Assembly: GCA_900759445.1 (NCBI GenBank)
Contig: CAAEVH010000029.1
Span: forward strand, 1 to 47,372
DNA: 47,372 nt
DNA from: an uncultured Raoultella sp.
GTDB taxonomy: Bacteria; Pseudomonadota; Gammaproteobacteria; Enterobacterales; Enterobacteriaceae
Reading direction: 5' to 3'
Positions 18,919 to 27,407 of this stretch are shown one piece after another; within the stretch, counting starts at the first letter, position 1; each line of letters starts with the position of its first letter. A model generated the notes under the pieces. That model saw only the letters and a list, made by a program, of their open reading frames with translations, had not been told where the DNA came from and made no database searches. The position numbers and the translations under genes were made by a program.

Positions 18919-19596
18919 TCATTTTAACGCGAAGCGGCGTTGGGTGATTTTCTCCAGGCTCAGGCACAGCAGGTAATAGACCAGTCCGGTAAAGATAAAA
19001 ATGGCTGCCGGATAGATTTGTACCCGGCTGTTAACCTGACCCGCAACCGTTGTGAGTTCCGGCACGTTAACGATAAACGCCAACGATGTGTCCTTCAGTA
19101 ATCCAATAAAAATCCCCGTCAGCGATGGCAGTACGTTACGCAGCACCTGCGGCAATAAGATAAGCCACAGGGCCTGATACGGGCGAAAACCCTGAACCAC
19201 GGCAGCATCATATTGCCCGCCAGGCAGCGCGCTAATTCCTGCATACACTGAGTGCATGACCGAGGCAGCGGTGAACCATGCCAGCGCCAGCGTCACGGTA
19301 ACGGCTCCGGGGAGATCGCTTCCGGTCAGCATGGGTAGCAAATACCACATCCAGAAAATCACAAAGATTAGCGGAATGCCGCGAATAAACTCCGCCCAGA
19401 TAAACAACCCGTTGCGAACCGTGCCTGGAAAACGCCAGGCGCAGCAGGCAAGAACTATCCCACCAGGCAAGGCCAGCAGCGCCGCGCCGAGAGCCATCAA
19501 CAAAGTGAGCAGAACGCCGCCGGGTTGTCCCTGGGCCACGCGTCCCCACAGGAGATAATCAAGATTGTCGGTAATGACCGAAATATTAGCGATCAT
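18919..19596 (-). CDS. Polar amino acid ABC importer permease (second subunit)
   Basis: This 225-residue HisM/GltK-like inner-membrane subunit begins MIANISVITDNLDYLLWGRV at 19596. AGGAG lies just upstream. The start overlaps the other permease gene by 11 bp. The EAA loop is visible as SALPGGQYDAAVVQGFRPYQ near residue 140. It forms the channel with the 19586-20371 product. The gene ends 9 bp from the convergent end of ydhT, which marks the left edge of the accessory block. Confidence 0.87.
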   Translation of the reverse strand: MIANISVITDNLDYLLWGRVAQGQPGGVLLTLLMALGAALLALPGGIVLACCAWRFPGTVRNGLFIWAEFIRGIPLIFVIFWMWYLLPMLTGSDLPGAVTVTLALAWFTAASVMHSVYAGISALPGGQYDAAVVQGFRPYQALWLILLPQVLRNVLPSLTGIFIGLLKDTSLAFIVNVPELTTVAGQVNSRVQIYPAAIFIFTGLVYYLLCLSLEKITQRRFALK

Positions 19597-20371
19597 GCAG
19601 TATGCTCCTGACGCTGAAGATACGCGTTTTAACCTTTGACGATTTACCCGATGCAGGCCGTGGGCCAAGACGCGTAAGCAGCATACCCAGAACGATGCCT
19701 GTGAACAGATAGAGCGCAGTGCCAACAGCAAAGGCTTCCAGCGCGTGCGCGTTGTAGCTCTCAATTTGCCGCACCTGGTAGGTGAGCTCAGCAAATCCAA
19801 TACCGCTGGCAAGCGAGGAAAGTTTCATCAGGTTAAGGTATTGCCCAACAATGGGTTGCCAGGCGTTCGCCAGTCCCTGAGGGAGCAGAATGTGACGAAA
19901 CGTCGCCCAAGATGAAAAACCCTGCGCCACAGCAGCCTCACGTTGTCCGGCAGAAACCGCCTGTAAACCAGAGGCGATCTCCTCGACCAAAAATGCCGAG
20001 GTAAATACGCCCAGCCCCCATGCTGAACAGATAAACTCTGGTGTTAACCACCAGACATCGCCTGGCAGAATAGACCAGGGATGCTCTGCATTGATGAAGG
20101 TAATGACGTTGCGGGGCAGCCAGTTCCATGCGGCAAAATACCAGAACATCAGTTGCACCAGTAAAGGCGTGTTGCGAAACACCGAAACCCATACACTGAC
20201 CACCGCTTTGTTGAAGCGATGGCCCGTCAGACGCAAGCCGAGTAGGAAGATGGCAATGAGCGTGGCGAGTACGATACCTGCCAGTGTCACCCAGAGCGTG
20301 GTGAGAAAACCGGAAATTATCCATTGCAGAGGTTGCCCGCTCAGCACTCCCTGCCAGTCCATTGCAAGCAT
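19586..20371 (-). CDS. Polar amino acid ABC importer permease (first subunit)
   Basis: The 261-residue GltJ/HisQ-like permease has about five membrane helices and an EAA loop AVSAGQREAAVAQGFSSW near residue 140. FRNTPLLVQLMFWYF is the typical amino-acid permease segment. It shares position 20371 with the end of the ATPase gene, so the two overlap by one base or so and are translated together. Confidence 0.88.
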   Translation of the reverse strand: MLAMDWQGVLSGQPLQWIISGFLTTLWVTLAGIVLATLIAIFLLGLRLTGHRFNKAVVSVWVSVFRNTPLLVQLMFWYFAAWNWLPRNVITFINAEHPWSILPGDVWWLTPEFICSAWGLGVFTSAFLVEEIASGLQAVSAGQREAAVAQGFSSWATFRHILLPQGLANAWQPIVGQYLNLMKLSSLASGIGFAELTYQVRQIESYNAHALEAFAVGTALYLFTGIVLGMLLTRLGPRPASGKSSKVKTRIFSVRSILHDR

Positions 20372-21189
20372 TATAGCGATGACTCCTGGTGTAACGGGTC
20401 GAGCACTTTTTTCAGGAAACGCTGGGTTCTCGGGTGCTGTGGTCGGGTGAAAAAATCCTCCGGCGCGGCCACTTCAAGAATTTCTCCGCCATCGATGAAT
20501 ACCACGCGATCGGCAATCTCACGGGCAAAATGCATTTCATGGGTCACGACGATCATGGTGATACCGCTGTGGGCCAGGTTTTTCATCACCTGTAATACCT
20601 CGCCGATCATTTCTGGATCCAGCGCGGAGGTGGGTTCATCAAACAGAAGGATTTGTGGCGATGAGGCCAGCGCGCGGGCGATGGCCACGCGCTGTTGCTG
20701 CCCACCAGACAACTGTGCGGCATAGGCGCTCGCTTTTTCTGCCAGTCCCACCTGATCCAGCAATTCGAGTGCCCGACGCGCGGCTGCCGCCTTGTTCCAG
20801 CCGTGAACATATTCCAGCGCCAGCGAGATGTTCTGATGCGCTGTCAGATGCGAATAGAGATTGAATTGCTGAAAAACGAAACCGATACGGCTGCGTAACT
20901 GGCGTAATGCTGCCCCGCGCAACTGACTAATTGGTTTGTCATCAATGAAAATCTCGCCACCGCTGAGCGACTCAAGCTGGTTGATAAGGCGTATAAGCGT
21001 GGATTTTCCCGAGCCAGAAGGGCCCAGAATAGTCACCACTTCACCGGGTTCAACTGACAGGCTGACGCCGTTAAGTACGGTGTGAGTGTCAAACTGTTTG
21101 ATGACATTGCGCAGTTCGACGCTTGCCTGGCGCAAATGGTTAAAATCCGCCGCGGAAACTGCACAACGATGAAACAGGGCTGAGAGCAT
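20371..21189 (-). CDS. Polar amino acid ABC importer ATPase
   Basis: This 272-residue ATPase of the GlnQ/HisP class has Walker A GPSGSGKS at 56-63, signature LSGGQQQR, Walker [13 protein letters not shown] and H-loop VVTHEM. The N terminus has about 24 residues more than usual for GlnQ before [10 protein letters not shown]. It drives the two permeases downstream. It starts one base after the binding-protein stop codon. Confidence 0.9.
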   Translation of the reverse strand: MLSALFHRCAVSAADFNHLRQASVELRNVIKQFDTHTVLNGVSLSVEPGEVVTILGPSGSGKSTLIRLINQLESLSGGEIFIDDKPISQLRGAALRQLRSRIGFVFQQFNLYSHLTAHQNISLALEYVHGWNKAAAARRALELLDQVGLAEKASAYAAQLSGGQQQRVAIARALASSPQILLFDEPTSALDPEMIGEVLQVMKNLAHSGITMIVVTHEMHFAREIADRVVFIDGGEILEVAAPEDFFTRPQHPRTQRFLKKVLDPLHQESSL

Positions 21190-21190
21190 A

Positions 21191-22024
21191 TTACTTCGCT
21201 TCTATTTTAAAGGCGCGGGGTTGCGGATTTTTGGTTTCAGGGCCAAACCAGACATCATAAATTTTTGCCGCCTGCCCGGTAGATTCCAGCCTCAAAAGCT
21301 CATCATTGACGGCTTTTAACAGCGCTGGCTCACCTTTTTTCACTCCCACGCCAATCTCTTCTTTGCTCAGCAGGTCTGGCAGAATTTTGAAATCTGCTTT
21401 ATCCGGCGCACCGCTTAATAGACCGGCCAGAATCGTACTGTCCTGGGTGATGGCCTGAACATTGCCATTGCGTAGCGCGGTTAACGCCAGTGGAATATCG
21501 TCGTAGGCCAGCACACGTGACTGCGGGAAGCGCTGATGTAGCGCCTGCTCACCGGTAGTGCCTTTCACCGCACCGATTCGCGCTTTGCTGTATGCATCGA
21601 GCTGGTCCGGGGATTTGGCCGGTACCAGGAACTGCTGCCCGGTAACAAAATAGGGGACGGAGAAGTCAATGACCTGCGCCCGCTCAGGCGTAATCGTGAT
21701 ATCCGCCACGATTAAATCGGCTTTACCGGATTGTAATAACGGAATGCGGTTTGCCGGATTAGTCGCTACCAGTTCCAGTTTTACGCCGAGGGATTTTGCC
21801 AGCGCTTCAGCAAAATCAACGTCATAGCCGACAATCTTATGCGTTTTGGCATCGATGGAGCCAAACGGCGGATTCGCGTCGAATGTCGCAACTTTTACTA
21901 CACCTGCGGCTTTGATATCGGCCAGTTGGTCAGCCTGAGCCTGCGAGGCGGCAATGCCGGTGGCCAGCAGCACGCCAAGTGCCAGCAATGTTTTTTTAGC
22001 GCGGTAAGTTTTCGTTGCCATCAT
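21191..22024 (-). CDS. Periplasmic amino acid-binding protein of the ABC importer
   Basis: The 277-residue family 3 solute-binding protein has a Sec signal peptide ending near [35 protein letters not shown] is the family's central ligand-binding stretch, and ADITITPER carries the ligand-gripping Arg. The ligand cannot be read from sequence; a polar amino acid or cystine-like compound is likely. Two adjacent start codons (22024, 22021) are possible. It is the first gene of a four-gene operon. Confidence 0.88.
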   Translation of the reverse strand: MMATKTYRAKKTLLALGVLLATGIAASQAQADQLADIKAAGVVKVATFDANPPFGSIDAKTHKIVGYDVDFAEALAKSLGVKLELVATNPANRIPLLQSGKADLIVADITITPERAQVIDFSVPYFVTGQQFLVPAKSPDQLDAYSKARIGAVKGTTGEQALHQRFPQSRVLAYDDIPLALTALRNGNVQAITQDSTILAGLLSGAPDKADFKILPDLLSKEEIGVGVKKGEPALLKAVNDELLRLESTGQAAKIYDVWFGPETKNPQPRAFKIEAK

Positions 22025-22089
22025 GATGTAAATCCCTGTCGTTTTTGGTTTGTGCTTTTTACGCTCCCATAACTTACGTTCAGGACAAA

Positions 22090-22107
22090 ATAAGAAAAAA
22101 TTCTTAT
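22090..22107. promoter_or_regulatory. Inverted repeat upstream of the amino acid ABC operon
   Basis: ATAAGAA-AAAA-TTCTTAT is a perfect 7-4-7 inverted repeat 66 bp upstream of the binding-protein start, within the region where its promoter must lie. Candidate operator for an unidentified regulator. Confidence 0.4.
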
Positions 22108-22198
22108 CTATTTACAAAATGTTATTAGTGAAAGCGGTGTTAACAATGGGTAAACGCGATGGGATATGTAGATAAGAGGAGGGGCATAGTCTGGCGGT

Positions 22199-22224
22199 AA
22201 AAAAAACCGGCATTGCGCCGGTTT
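22199..22224 (-). terminator. Terminator of the 46-residue ORF
   Basis: On the reverse strand AAACCGGC-GCAAT-GCCGGTTT is followed by a run of T (complement of the A-run at 22199-22206). It lies 5 bp past the stop codon of the small ORF. Confidence 0.85.
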
Positions 22225-22229
22225 GGAAA

Positions 22230-22370
22230 TCAGATTTTACAGGCGTCGCCGCAGTCATTATCAGCAATAATGTCCTGCGCTTTCTTGTCAGCATCTTCCA
22301 GACGTTCAGCATTACGCTCTTGCGCTTCTTCCAGTCCATCAAAGACCAGATTATCGAGATCAATTTCCAT
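22230..22370 (-). CDS. Unannotated 46-residue acidic protein with C-terminal CxxxC
   Basis: The reverse strand encodes MEIDLDNLVFDGLEEAQERN, then an acidic helical stretch with AERLEDADKKAQ, and ends DNDCGDACKI. A CAGGTG ribosome site lies just upstream, and ATG at 22370 is better placed than the adjacent ATG at 22373. A TATAAT element lies about 38 bp upstream and a strong terminator directly follows, so it is an independent transcription unit. The first 38 residues look like an amphipathic charged helix. The only two cysteines are at residues 40 and 44. No signal peptide or membrane segment. I do not recognise the family. Confidence 0.7.
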   Translation of the reverse strand: MEIDLDNLVFDGLEEAQERNAERLEDADKKAQDIIADNDCGDACKI

Positions 22371-22407
22371 CATTCACCTGCTCAGGTTCAGCGTTTAACA
22401 TCACATT

Positions 22408-22413
22408 ATTATA
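22408..22413 (-). promoter_or_regulatory. -10 element of the 46-residue ORF
   Basis: Perfect TATAAT on the reverse strand, giving a predicted leader of about 30 nt. The -35 region is weak. Confidence 0.55.
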
Positions 22414-22701
22414 TTGCAAAAATGTTGCTTAACAGCAGCGATTCTTGCTACTTAGCGTTGAACTCAATTCGGGATGCCTGTTTACCCGCCAGTTGGCCAA
22501 CAATTCGCAATTGCTAAAGAACCGTGAAGCGGAAATACCGAAAAATGCTTGTGCCCTCGACTGTTCTACTTCCACTTTTTCATTAACGTGATACGCGATC
22601 ATTTTTAACAAATTAGCGACAAAATCACTATACATATAACTTAATATCTTTTATACATTAATTGTTCAACCCTGCGACTATTCCACAAAAGAGAAAGCTA
22701 T
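22414..22701. other. Intergenic region upstream of the permease gene
   Basis: AT content rises towards 22700 and TTAATATCTTTTATACATTA near 22639-22658 could hold the permease promoter. AAAGAGAAAG at 22687-22696 is the ribosome site. A 68-codon reverse frame here lacks a ribosome site and is not called. Confidence 0.4.
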
Positions 22702-24183
22702 ATGGAACAGACACCTGATAAGAAAAACGATAATTTTCAAAAAGATGGCAAAGAACAGTTCAATCGCTCGATCGGTCTAATTTCAAACTTTGCGTTGGGT
22801 TTTACCTACCTTTCGCCGCTTACCGCCGTCTATTCGCTGTTTGCACTGGCCGTAACGCTGGCGGGGCCGCCCGCAGTCTGGTGGATTTTAATCGTCGCAT
22901 GTGGACAACTTTTGGTGGCGTTGGTGTTTGGTGAGGTCGCTTCCCAGTATCCGATAACCGGCGGGCTTTATCCGTGGGCCAGAAGGTTATGGGGCAAGAA
23001 ATATGCGTGGATCGCTGCCTGGATTTACCTGTGGGCACTGGTGGTCACCATTACGTCAATCGCGGAATATACTTCAACATTTGTTGAGTCGCTCTTCCAC
23101 TATGGTCAGACGCCAGCCACTATGTTGGCGACTTCCGTCCTGCTGCTGCTTTTGATGATGGCTGTTAATATGTCCGGGACTAAAAATCTGGCTCGGGTCG
23201 CAAAAATTGGCTTCTGGTGTGAAATCGTTAGCGTGATTGCGCTGGGAATTTATCTGCTGATATTCCACCGTTCGCAGCCATTCTCCGTAATTTTTGATTC
23301 GATGGGCGTGCTGGCGCATGACGGCAGCTATTCCACCGCGTTTATGTCTGCCGCGCTGATGGGGCTGTTTATGTTCTTTGGCTTTGAGGCCTGCGGTAAC
23401 GTTGCGGAAGAGGTACAGAATCCAAGTAAAAAGATCCCGGTTGCGATGATTTTGAGCATCGTATTTGGTGCGATTTCGGCGATTATTTCCGTCATGGGAT
23501 ACCTCCTGGCTTCACCAAATCTGGTCAGTATCGTGAATGGCAAAACATCTGACCCGATTCCGGCCATCCTTAATGAAGCTCTTGGTGAAACTGGTGCAAC
23601 TATCTTTATCATCGTCGCGATTGTGGCGATGCTGTCGTGCATTTTGTCTCTGCAGGCTGCGTTAAGCCGCCTTATCTTTTCTTTCTCCCGCGACAGAATG
23701 CTGCCGGGAAGTGAGTGGATGTCAAAGATCTCTAAAAATGGCGTTCCGGATAATGCCATGGTTGTTAGCTGTCTGCTGCCAGTCATCATCTGCGTTTGGG
23801 TCTATTTCCAGCCAGACAACCTGTCGCGTATTACCGCGTTTGCCGTCATCGGTATTTATATCTCGTTCCAGATGGTTGTGCTTGCCGCACTGCGCCAGCG
23901 CCTGAAAGGCTGGAAACCGGCGGGGGAGTGGACCATTGGCGGTTGGGGCGTGATTGTGAACGTGCTGGCGCTAGCCTATGGATTGTGTGGGATCTGGTTG
24001 TTGGCGCAACCGGCAGACAGCAGCGATTTCATCGACCGTTGGACGGTACTGTTCGGCCTGGCGATTGTCGTTGGCTCCGGGCTTATCTATATGTTCCTGA
24101 CCCGACCGTTTGGTCGCTCTGCTGCGCCGGAAAACGACGCCATTGCCTACGCTAACAAGCTGAATATGGGGCAGGATAACTAA
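22702..24183 (+). CDS. APC-superfamily amino acid permease, ACT/GABA-permease-like
   Basis: This 493-residue protein has about 12 membrane helices. After a hydrophilic N terminus comes FNRSIGLISNFALGFTYLSP, then the family motif GEVASQYPITGGLYPWARRL near residue 75, and FFGFEACGNVAEEVQNPSKK around 230, typical of the amino acid/choline transporter group that includes GABA permeases. It probably brings GABA, an amino acid or a polyamine-related amine into the cell. It faces the PDC/FadR pair with a shared terminator and lies by the GABA-route genes, which suggests its substrate. Confidence 0.85.
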   Translation: MEQTPDKKNDNFQKDGKEQFNRSIGLISNFALGFTYLSPLTAVYSLFALAVTLAGPPAVWWILIVACGQLLVALVFGEVASQYPITGGLYPWARRLWGKKYAWIAAWIYLWALVVTITSIAEYTSTFVESLFHYGQTPATMLATSVLLLLLMMAVNMSGTKNLARVAKIGFWCEIVSVIALGIYLLIFHRSQPFSVIFDSMGVLAHDGSYSTAFMSAALMGLFMFFGFEACGNVAEEVQNPSKKIPVAMILSIVFGAISAIISVMGYLLASPNLVSIVNGKTSDPIPAILNEALGETGATIFIIVAIVAMLSCILSLQAALSRLIFSFSRDRMLPGSEWMSKISKNGVPDNAMVVSCLLPVIICVWVYFQPDNLSRITAFAVIGIYISFQMVVLAALRQRLKGWKPAGEWTIGGWGVIVNVLALAYGLCGIWLLAQPADSSDFIDRWTVLFGLAIVVGSGLIYMFLTRPFGRSAAPENDAIAYANKLNMGQDN

Positions 24184-24186
24184 ACA

Positions 24187-24212
24187 CTAAGGGCCTTCGG
24201 GCCCTTAGTTTT
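24187..24212. terminator. Bidirectional terminator between permease and PDC gene
   Basis: CTAAGGGCC (24187-24195), tetraloop TTCG, GGCCCTTAG (24200-24208), then TTTT. A stable stem with a UUCG loop. The stop codon of the convergent PDC gene lies inside the stem. Confidence 0.9.
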
Positions 24213-24903
24213 GATAGTGATAAAGGATAAAGTAGTCGCTCTGATAAACAACGGTACTGTTTGCGGGAGAGAGTAATTCACCCACGCGAAAACGTGGCCA
24301 ACTGGAAAAGATAATTCTGTTTTCCAGATTGGTCAGAATGACATAGTCAGGATGAGCGCAGGAAAGCAGTTCGGCCTCAATCTGACTGACCAGTAGATCG
24401 ACGGCGGCAACGCCAAGAAACTGATCGTTGTAGTAGACCGGCACTGCCGAGGTCAGGGTGTAGGAAATATTGCAGATATAGTCGACGTAGGGGCCGTGGA
24501 TATAGGCTTTTCCTGCCGGAGGTGAGTGCTTAAACCACTCGAAGGTTCTGAAATCCAGGCGTTGCTGGGTGGCCTGATCTAAATCGAGGTGCGCCTGACT
24601 CAAACCATTATCTTTCTTATACCACCATTCCAGCAGCCAATACTCTTTTGTGGTGGCAGTGCTCTCAATATGGCTGGCGAACCCGGCCCCTGAACAGTAA
24701 TGATTGTTACTGAGGGTGCGCTTGATGTGTTGCTGAACGGTAGATCTCACCGATGGATCGAGGACAACTTCTGCTGAGGCCTTTTGCACCCCGGAAATCG
24801 CCTCATGGATGCTCCTCGCCAGCGCAACGGTAGAATCTACGGTAGAGGCGGTAATATCATCAATCTTACGAATTAATGCGCTTAAGGATGTCGAAGAGCT
24901 CAT
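24205..24903 (-). CDS. Stand-alone PDC/Cache sensor-domain protein, probably cytosolic
   Basis: The 232-residue protein contains one PDC-like fold: a long N-terminal helix, then GFASHIESTA, EYWLLEWWYKKD, YVDYICNISYTLTSAVPVYY and FLGVAAVDLLVSQIE, the pattern of ligand-sensing Cache domains. It has neither signal peptide nor membrane helix and no output domain. ATG at 24903, with AGGA upstream, is preferred to the GTG at 24921. It follows the FadR-type regulator on the same strand by about 25 bp, so it may sense a ligand for that regulator or for the catabolic genes. Confidence 0.75.
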   Translation of the reverse strand: MSSSTSLSALIRKIDDITASTVDSTVALARSIHEAISGVQKASAEVVLDPSVRSTVQQHIKRTLSNNHYCSGAGFASHIESTATTKEYWLLEWWYKKDNGLSQAHLDLDQATQQRLDFRTFEWFKHSPPAGKAYIHGPYVDYICNISYTLTSAVPVYYNDQFLGVAAVDLLVSQIEAELLSCAHPDYVILTNLENRIIFSSWPRFRVGELLSPANSTVVYQSDYFILYHYQN

Positions 24904-24927
24904 TGTCTGTCCTGCCTTCACTGATTG

Positions 24928-25653
24928 TCAGTTCGAGTTATATTTCAGCTTTTTTTCAATAAGGTAATAGGTAAACGTATCGATGATCCGTGTGGCAAGC
25001 TGCACGGATTCTGCCTCGTTGTGAGCTGCCAGCGCATCGGCCAGTGCCGAGTAAAGCGCAATAATTTCGGCATGAATGTTGTCTGCGCGATAAAGTATCG
25101 CCACCAGCGATGCCCATTCAGCCTGGACCTGCAGCTCCTGATTGGCCAGTCGCGCCGAATGTGAACTGGCAGCTATCGCCAGTAGACAGCGCATATCGGC
25201 CTGGGTCATCAGCTCTGGTGAGTTTGCCTTGCTGAGCACCTCAACAAACTCGCGAAATTTGGCGATATCCGCGCCGGTCATCCGTCTGGAAGCCAGCCTT
25301 GCGCTATGGCTGATAATGGCGCAATGCATTTCGCCCAGGTCAGAAAGATAATCCGTACTGATCGCTTTGAACGGATGCAGGGCGCTGTTTTTGCCATCAA
25401 TATTTTCGCAAACGAAGCTCCCGCCATTACGACCACGAACCGTATGGATAAGATTATTAGCCCGAAGCGTGTTTAGCGCTTCTCTGATAGTGATATGTGA
25501 GACACCCATCATCTTTGCCAAATCAGTTTCGTTGGGGAGCTGTTCTTTTGGCTCCAGCAACCCCGTGATAATGGCGTTTGACAGGCGCTGCACTATCTGG
25601 TCTGAACGACTGACCTGCCCGATAGGCGCAAATATGACCGCGTGAGTAATCAT
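24928..25653 (-). CDS. GntR-family regulator, FadR subgroup with FCD domain
   Basis: The N-terminal winged helix-turn-helix is clear: IVQRLSNAIITGLLEPKEQL, then LAKMMGVSHITIREALNTLR and a wing with GRNGGSFV. The remaining 150 residues form an all-helical FCD ligand domain (MHCAIISHSARLASRRMTGA, then CLLAIAASSHSARLANQ). ATG at 25653 is used because the longer frame starts with TTG at 25671. It is divergent from the aldehyde dehydrogenase and probably controls it and itself. The inducer may be an aminoaldehyde or amine. Confidence 0.85.
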   Translation of the reverse strand: MITHAVIFAPIGQVSRSDQIVQRLSNAIITGLLEPKEQLPNETDLAKMMGVSHITIREALNTLRANNLIHTVRGRNGGSFVCENIDGKNSALHPFKAISTDYLSDLGEMHCAIISHSARLASRRMTGADIAKFREFVEVLSKANSPELMTQADMRCLLAIAASSHSARLANQELQVQAEWASLVAILYRADNIHAEIIALYSALADALAAHNEAESVQLATRIIDTFTYYLIEKKLKYNSN

Positions 25654-25968
25654 AATCTTTTCTGCACTCAATTCCCTGAAACAACGACCATTTTTAACAC
25701 ATGCCCGTCAGGCAAGGAAGGTAAGAATGGCCGAGTTATTTTACATGCCTATGCGCAACGTCACTGCACAAGCGGATGTGTGTCCCGATAACTTCATGAT
25801 GAGCTGAGCATAAAGCCTCGGCTCACGATGAAAAGCCTTATCCCGAAAATGTAAAAATTAAGTTAAAAATGCGAGGCTTATCATAGTGTCAATGTTGCGC
25901 ATTTGAAAATCTTTTACAATATATATATTACATAAGATTCTTTATGTATTAACGGGCAGGAGACAGAC
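25654..25968. promoter_or_regulatory. Divergent control region with nested inverted repeats
   Basis: Two inverted pairs are nested: ATGCGCAAC (25751-25759) with GTTGCGCAT (25894-25902), and AAGCCTCG (25813-25820) with CGAGGCTT (25872-25879). TTGAAA (25903-25908) and TATATT (25924-25929) could be the -35 and -10 of the aldehyde dehydrogenase promoter, with the last GTTGCGCAT abutting the -35. These are candidate regulator sites. No other gene is seen. Confidence 0.5.
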
Positions 25969-27396
25969 ATGAAAACCCTGAAGCATTTTATTAATGGGCA
26001 ATATGTAGCAGGTCGTAGCGAAGATACCTTCGAACTGGTGAGTCCGGTCGACGGCGAAACGTACGCATTATCACCCAACGCCAATGCGGAAGAGGTGGAG
26101 CAGGCCTACTCGGCGGCGGAGGCTGCGTTTAGCATCTGGCGGAAATCGACGCCGACACAGCGGCAAAAGGCGTTATTGCAGCTGGCAGATGAGATTGAAC
26201 GAAACGTTGAGCGGCTGGTGAACGCGCAGAGTCAGGAGACCGGTCAGCTTCGCCATTTTATTGAGAAGGAAGAGATCGCGGCATCCTGCGATGCCATCCG
26301 CTTTTTTGCCGGTGCGGCACGCTGTCTTGAAGGGAAAGCGGCAGGGGAATATTCCGCCGGGTTTACCTCGACTATCCGCCGTGAACCGCTGGGTATCGTT
26401 GGCCAAGTCACGCCATGGAACTACCCGTTCATGATGGCGGTATGGAAGATTGCGCCAGCGCTGGCAGCAGGCAATACGGTCGTATTAAAACCCAGCGACA
26501 CCACGCCGGTCAGCACGCTGCTGTTGGCTGAACTGGCCGCGCCGTTGTTCCCAAGAGGGGCGTTTAACGTCGTATTAGGTAAAGCCAGCACCGGTTCGCT
26601 GGTGGTTTCAAACCCGAAGGCCTCACTGGTTTCGATTACCGGTTCGGTCCGCGCGGGTCTACAGGTTGCGGCTTCGGCAGCGGCGAACCTGACCAAGGCG
26701 CATCTGGAATTGGGCGGGAAAGCGCCTGCGGTGGTGTTTGCTGATGCAGATATGGACAAGGCGATCGCGACGATCACCACGGCAGGCTTCTTCAATGCCG
26801 GCCAGGATTGCACGGCGGCTACGCGTATTCTGGTCGAACAATCCATCTACGCTGAATTCCTGGAAAAGCTGGTTCAGAAAACGAAGAGTATTAAATTTGG
26901 ACCGCCAGCGGATCAGGCTGCGCTATATGGCGCATTGAACAGTAAAAACCAACTGGAGCAGGTGAAAGGCTTTATTGCGCGTTTACCGGCACATGCAAAA
27001 ATTGAAACGGGTGGGCGTGCCGGGCCAGGTCCGGGCTTCTATTTTGAGCCGACGATCGTCTCCGGATTGCATCAACATGACGAAGCTATTCAGCATGAAG
27101 TATTTGGACCGGTAATGACTATTCAGCCGTTTTCGACTGATGAAGAGGGTCTACACAAAGCGAATGATGTGGAATATGGTCTGGCCGCCAGCGTCTGGAC
27201 CAGTAACCATGGTCGCGCACAGCGCTTCAGCATTGACCTCGATTTTGGCACCGTGTGGATTAACAATCACATTCCTCTGTGCGCCGAAATGCCGCACGGC
27301 GGGTTCAAAAAATCGGGTTATGGCAAAGATCTCTCATCCTACTCGCTCGAAGAATATACCCGGGTGAAACATATCATGTGTGACATTTCTGAATAG
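25969..27396 (+). CDS. Aldehyde dehydrogenase, probably 4-aminobutyraldehyde dehydrogenase (PatD-like)
   Basis: The 475-residue NAD(P)-dependent enzyme has Asn151 (VTPWNYPF), Glu247 (LELGGKAP) and nucleophile Cys281 (GQDCTAATR), all at the expected spacing. Its length and the GQDCTAATR sequence fit the PatD/gamma-aminobutyraldehyde dehydrogenase group. It would convert 4-aminobutyraldehyde, the product of the spermidine dehydrogenase two genes downstream, into GABA. It is cytosolic, so aldehyde made in the periplasm must enter first. GGGCAGGAG lies upstream of the ATG. Confidence 0.87.
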   Translation: MKTLKHFINGQYVAGRSEDTFELVSPVDGETYALSPNANAEEVEQAYSAAEAAFSIWRKSTPTQRQKALLQLADEIERNVERLVNAQSQETGQLRHFIEKEEIAASCDAIRFFAGAARCLEGKAAGEYSAGFTSTIRREPLGIVGQVTPWNYPFMMAVWKIAPALAAGNTVVLKPSDTTPVSTLLLAELAAPLFPRGAFNVVLGKASTGSLVVSNPKASLVSITGSVRAGLQVAASAAANLTKAHLELGGKAPAVVFADADMDKAIATITTAGFFNAGQDCTAATRILVEQSIYAEFLEKLVQKTKSIKFGPPADQAALYGALNSKNQLEQVKGFIARLPAHAKIETGGRAGPGPGFYFEPTIVSGLHQHDEAIQHEVFGPVMTIQPFSTDEEGLHKANDVEYGLAASVWTSNHGRAQRFSIDLDFGTVWINNHIPLCAEMPHGGFKKSGYGKDLSSYSLEEYTRVKHIMCDISE

Positions 27397-27407
27397 AGAG
27401 GATTTCG

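Noticed and set aside
22429..22635. 68-codon reverse-strand frame upstream of the 46-residue ORF
   Set aside because: No ribosome site, no recognisable protein features, and the -10 of the 46-residue gene lies just beyond its 3' end. It looks like a chance open frame.
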